Assembly (NCBI RefSeq): GCF_900963305.1
Contig: NC_042514.1
Coordinates: 2,397,501 to 2,461,500 of the forward strand
Length of the DNA stretch: 64,000 bases
Source: Echeneis naucrates
Lineage: Eukaryota > Chordata > Actinopteri > Carangiformes > Echeneidae
Direction: 5' to 3'
Part shown: positions 60,581 through 64,000 of the stretch, one piece after another
Layout of the letters: every line of letters begins with the position of its first letter
Numbering within the stretch: position 1 is the stretch's first letter
Notes under the pieces: model-generated
The model's database searches: none
Seen by the model: the letters and a program-made list of their open reading frames with translations, nothing else
Told to the model about the DNA's origin: nothing
Program-made: the position numbers and the translations under genes

Positions 60581-61479
60581 GTGTGTTGTCAAGCAGAGAA
60601 AAGTCCTCAGTTGCTCTTTTAAATTCAGCCTTCGTGGTCTCAAAAGCGGTCACGCTTCTGTCGACCTCGAAAACAGAGGCTTATGTCAGGACTTCGACAC
60701 ACTATGGCTTTGTGAAGACTGAACATGGGACCTGGAGATGAATTCGCCCTCGCTGCTCTACCTGAGCGGATCTACATGCTTCCATTGTTTCTCTCAGCAC
60801 ATCTGAGAGTCATGATGCAGCCGGTTCTGATCCCTGCACAACACATTGTCTGTTCAGAGTACAGTTCAGCATACTGAACATGTAAACCGATTCATACAGT
60901 GCTGCAAAACACACAGAAAAGCCATTAGTGCACTTTAATCCTTAGTGTATGTCTCTGAGCGGCTGCAGAGATGGAGTGACATGAGCACAAAGCCTTGTGT
61001 GTTCAGGGTTAGTCGGGGCCGTACGGGGTTATAGACATAACTTCCCAGATCAGACTTCACGATACGGCAGTGTAACATGAAGATGTGAGATGACACCGAT
61101 TTTGGGGGGGGAGATTTGATTCAGCAGCTGAAACTTAAAGACATTACAATGTGGATGCTGCTACGAGTCATTCCTGCTAAAATATGATGAAAGTTTGTGC
61201 GCCACTCTGCTAAAATCAACTCTCCCTTGCTGCTTTAAAATAATTTATCAGGAAGTTGTGCTGTTTTAGAGCAGCAAATAAGAGCTGACTTCTACTAAAT
61301 AGTAAGTGAAGTTTGTTTTTAACTTTACTCTGGAAAGTCTCATGTCGACTCAGCACAAATGTAAACAAAATTTTGTATTCCTAAATTTTTTTAGCTCTTA
61401 AATTGCTGCTGCAAATGTCTGTAAATGTCTTATTTTACTAAGCTGTTGCTGCATTTTTAAAAATATTTTTTTCATCTTC

Positions 61480-61742
61480 TTCTACCTCTTATCTGTTTTC
61501 GGCTTGCGGTGGATGCTGGAGCCAATCCCAGCTCACTTTGGGCAAGGGCGGGGTCATCGACCCATCACAGCGCCAAAACACAGAGACACACACAACCACT
61601 CACACCTAAGAACAATTTAGAGTCACCAATTAACAATGATGTCTTTGGATGGTGGGAGGAAAACGGAGTGCTTGGAGGAAACATGGAGACCCCACACAGA
61701 AAGGCCCTAGGCCGGGAACCAAACCCACAACCTTCTGTGTTG
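61480..61742 (-). mobile_element. Abundant teleost SINE-like repeat, head missing
   Basis: Landmarks in plus order are 'gctggagccaatcccagctc', 'aatttagagtcaccaattaa', 'gtgggaggaaaac', 'ccacacagaaaggcc' and 'ccgggaaccaaaccca'. This is the reverse strand of a very common fish repeat whose tRNA-like head (ggcggcacggtgg...) should lie on the right but is lost. It is diverged. Confidence 0.7.
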
Positions 61743-63779
61743 AAATGTGATGCACTTTTTTTCTTGTATTCTGTCATTCGATTTCCAAACATTACATATT
61801 AAATCAGTTGACATGACTGATTTGAAAATACAGATTTAAAATGTTTTTCTCTACTAAATGAATTCTTATCCATGGAGGGATGACATGGCCTTGACATTGC
61901 CAAGGCAACCATTGCATGACAATGAATAATTTTTTTTCCTCTGTCTCCCAAAGCGACACCAGAGGGGTTTAGTACGAAGGGCTATTAGTGTCTTTGCGCT
62001 TTCCCGTGTCAAGAAGGTGTCTTTTAAGCTGACTATATCACCGGGTAACTTATGCTGCAACTTTATGCTGCCAACTTTCGTCTTAAAAAGTGCCGCCCCT
62101 TCACCTATCATCCTGCTTGAACATGGTATCCCCGTTCATAGAGGATCCAGTGGATTTAGGGGACTGAATAATTACAAGTGCTCTTTGGAGGGAGAGAGTC
62201 TTTCCAGATCATAGTGATCTGTTGGTGTTTTCTGATGACATTCTCTATGAGCAATACAGATGCTCAGCTCAGGGAATATGTTACATATACAGTCTTGTTG
62301 AACCATGTGGAAGTAATGCGACCACACGAAGCCGTGCACTACCAATCACAGGATGTGTTTTATTATTTATTAAAGTTCTGCCTTTCCTGGGAAAAGCAAA
62401 AGTCAAAAGTATAAAATGTCAATCATGCTTAAAACATTTTAAAGTGGCATTAACTGCAGTACCCTTTTCCCCTTACTCCAGTTGCTTGATCTCAAATTTT
62501 AGTTTCTTGATTTCCAGCTCTTTTTTTTTTTTTCTGATTATCCAGCTCTAGATTCCTTTTATTAAGGGCCCTCACTTTGTCTGCTCCAACATGTATTAAT
62601 AGGACATCAAGCAACAGAGATGAGTGAGATAGACTTTTATGTTGGTGTACTGTGTTCATCATTGACTTATGTCTTCTTCATGATTACTTTTAAAAATTAG
62701 ACATAGGACTGAAATGATAAAACCCTTACCTATACACACAATCTGAAATTTCTTGTCAGGCTTCCTCTCTCGCCTTGTTTGTAGAAACAGTGTTGCTTTT
62801 AGCTGTTCTTATCAGTCTGAACTCTTCATAGCTCTCCATTATCATAATCTGCTCCTCTTGGCTGAAACATGTGACACGTAATCTGACAATTTTTCTGCGG
62901 AAATGGCATCAAATGACGCCTAAACGCCTCTTTTTATGTGAACGCGCACAGAGCTTAATGAGGCAAGCCTGGGCCAACAAATCAAGTTGATAACCACCTT
63001 TGTGAGACTTATCTCTGGTTGGAGCTGTTGGCTTTGTCGAGCCAGTGCACCCAAAGAAAGCCCGGCTCTGTTGAGCTTCCTTCATAGTGTACCCCTCAGG
63101 ATGGCTGCGTGACTTCATCATATGAAATCTCTGTCCTTCAACAGGTTCCCTGTGACAGCGGACAGTGTTGTGAGGGTTAGGGTTGATTGTTGATTTAATC
63201 ACAGAGTAAAACAACAACACAACATGACCAACAAAGAGCTCATAAATAACGAGCCGCACTAAAACTGGACAGAATTAGTTTGTTGGCTGTAATGAGGCTG
63301 CGTTCAGGACTTTGTGGAGCAAGTTAATCAACTTACTAAGTTCGCTTACATAACCAGGATGTGTTTGTGTGTCCGCTGGGACAAACAAAAACTCGGTTTA
63401 TTAATTCTTAAAGGCCCTAGAAAACCTTCATGTGACACTTGGACAAGAAGGGTCAACTAGGTGTAAATTTTGTGGGACTGGTCACATCCCGCAGGTTCCT
63501 GACTCTTAGTGTTTGTCTCAGGTTTGGAGAAAAAAAAAAAAAAGGAGAGTAGTAAAAGAGTAGGAGTTGCAGAGACGGACACGGCAGAAAAAAGGAGTCA
63601 TGGCACAATATGTGATCCTCTGAGACGAAGCCGGTTCCTCTCCCTTTATCATGCAACGCAGTCCAATTAAGCAGAGTAAATTTAATAAAGTACAGAGTCA
63701 GAGTCAGGATCTAAGTACCTGCCAGTCAGAATGAGGTCACTCTGAACTCATAAAAAAAAAAAAGATGACGAAAACTCAT

Positions 63780-64000
63780 AAATCCTGAAAGTCACTTTCT
63801 CATTATTTGTGTGGAGAGTCTCCTCTGGGGCACCGCTGTATTCCACAGACTATTGATCCTGCAGCTCTAATGCAATCTGCCCCCATCCCATTCACCGCTT
63901 ATTGACACTGGGGGGGTTCAGACTAATGCCCTAATGAATAAACACTGATGAGATCGTGTGCAATAAATGAGACCAAATGGGGCCAAACAACAACAGCCAG
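63780..64000. other. Candidate conserved non-coding element at the window edge
   Basis: Repeat-free apart from a short G-run, with TTATTGAC, CTAATGAATAAAC and CAATAAATGAGACC words. Its texture is like enhancer DNA. Inference only. Confidence 0.28.

Larger units (their letters stand above)
56341..64000. other. Non-coding region to the window end (possible first intron)
   Basis: No coding exon is recognisable on either strand. It holds a reverse interspersed repeat copy near 58425-58480, a LINE/SINE-type tail at 59635, a (TTA)/(TTTA) tract at 60518 and an abundant fish repeat at 61480. The last 220 bases (63780-64000) look like unique, possibly conserved DNA. Confidence 0.5.

Noticed and set aside
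1-64000. CRISPR arrays, operons, bacterial ribosome binding sites, phage or integron features
   Set aside because: The window is vertebrate nuclear DNA with introns and polyadenylation signals; the tandem repeats seen are micro- and minisatellites without spacer structure.
25216-64000. Old retroviral or LTR-element genes, and the XXYLT1 gene
   Set aside because: I looked for protease/reverse-transcriptase/envelope-like frames and for glycosyltransferase motifs and saw none. A diverged copy could be missed without a search.

Overview
The window looks like nuclear DNA of a ray-finned fish, probably a spiny-rayed teleost. It has compact vertebrate introns, many CA/GT microsatellites, LINE 3' tails, and many copies of a short interspersed repeat that I associate with percomorph genomes. 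The order TMEM44, LSG1 (both minus strand), FAM43A (plus strand) matches human 3q29. I cannot name the species.

Left part (1-15.9 kb). A GC-rich promoter-like block at 1.25-1.6 kb may be the 5' end of ATP13A3 on the minus strand, by position only. TMEM44 (10 coding exons, 425 aa) spans 4.56-9.15 kb and LSG1 (14 coding exons, 636 aa) spans 11.26-15.37 kb. I rebuilt every exon of both from splice signals and reading phase. A first tRNA array (Val-CAC, Val-AAC, Asp-GTC) lies between them.

Middle part (15.9-25.2 kb). FAM43A is one coding exon (346 aa) behind a TATA box and a probable 5'-UTR intron. A second, larger tRNA array (21.2-25.1 kb) follows. It carries the same tRNA types in the same orientation, with shared spacers, decayed Asp copies, one Val/Asp chimera and a hexamer-based minisatellite that seems to have grown inside a broken tRNA-Val.

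Right part (25.2-64 kb). This is a gene-poor stretch with no convincing protein-coding gene. It holds microsatellites, interspersed repeats, two perfect DR1 nuclear-receptor-type sites, a 15-bp perfect hairpin, a telomere-like tract and several blocks that read like conserved non-coding DNA. Near 56 kb a CRE-bearing promoter-like block with a short coding exon and a good splice donor suggests the start of an unidentified plus-strand transcript.

Function. LSG1 is a 60S ribosome export/maturation GTPase, TMEM44 an orphan membrane protein and FAM43A a PTB-domain protein. I see no pathway link among them; they are syntenic neighbours. The most notable signals are a U12-type AT-AC intron in LSG1, a U12-like donor in TMEM44, and the recombination history of the tRNA arrays.
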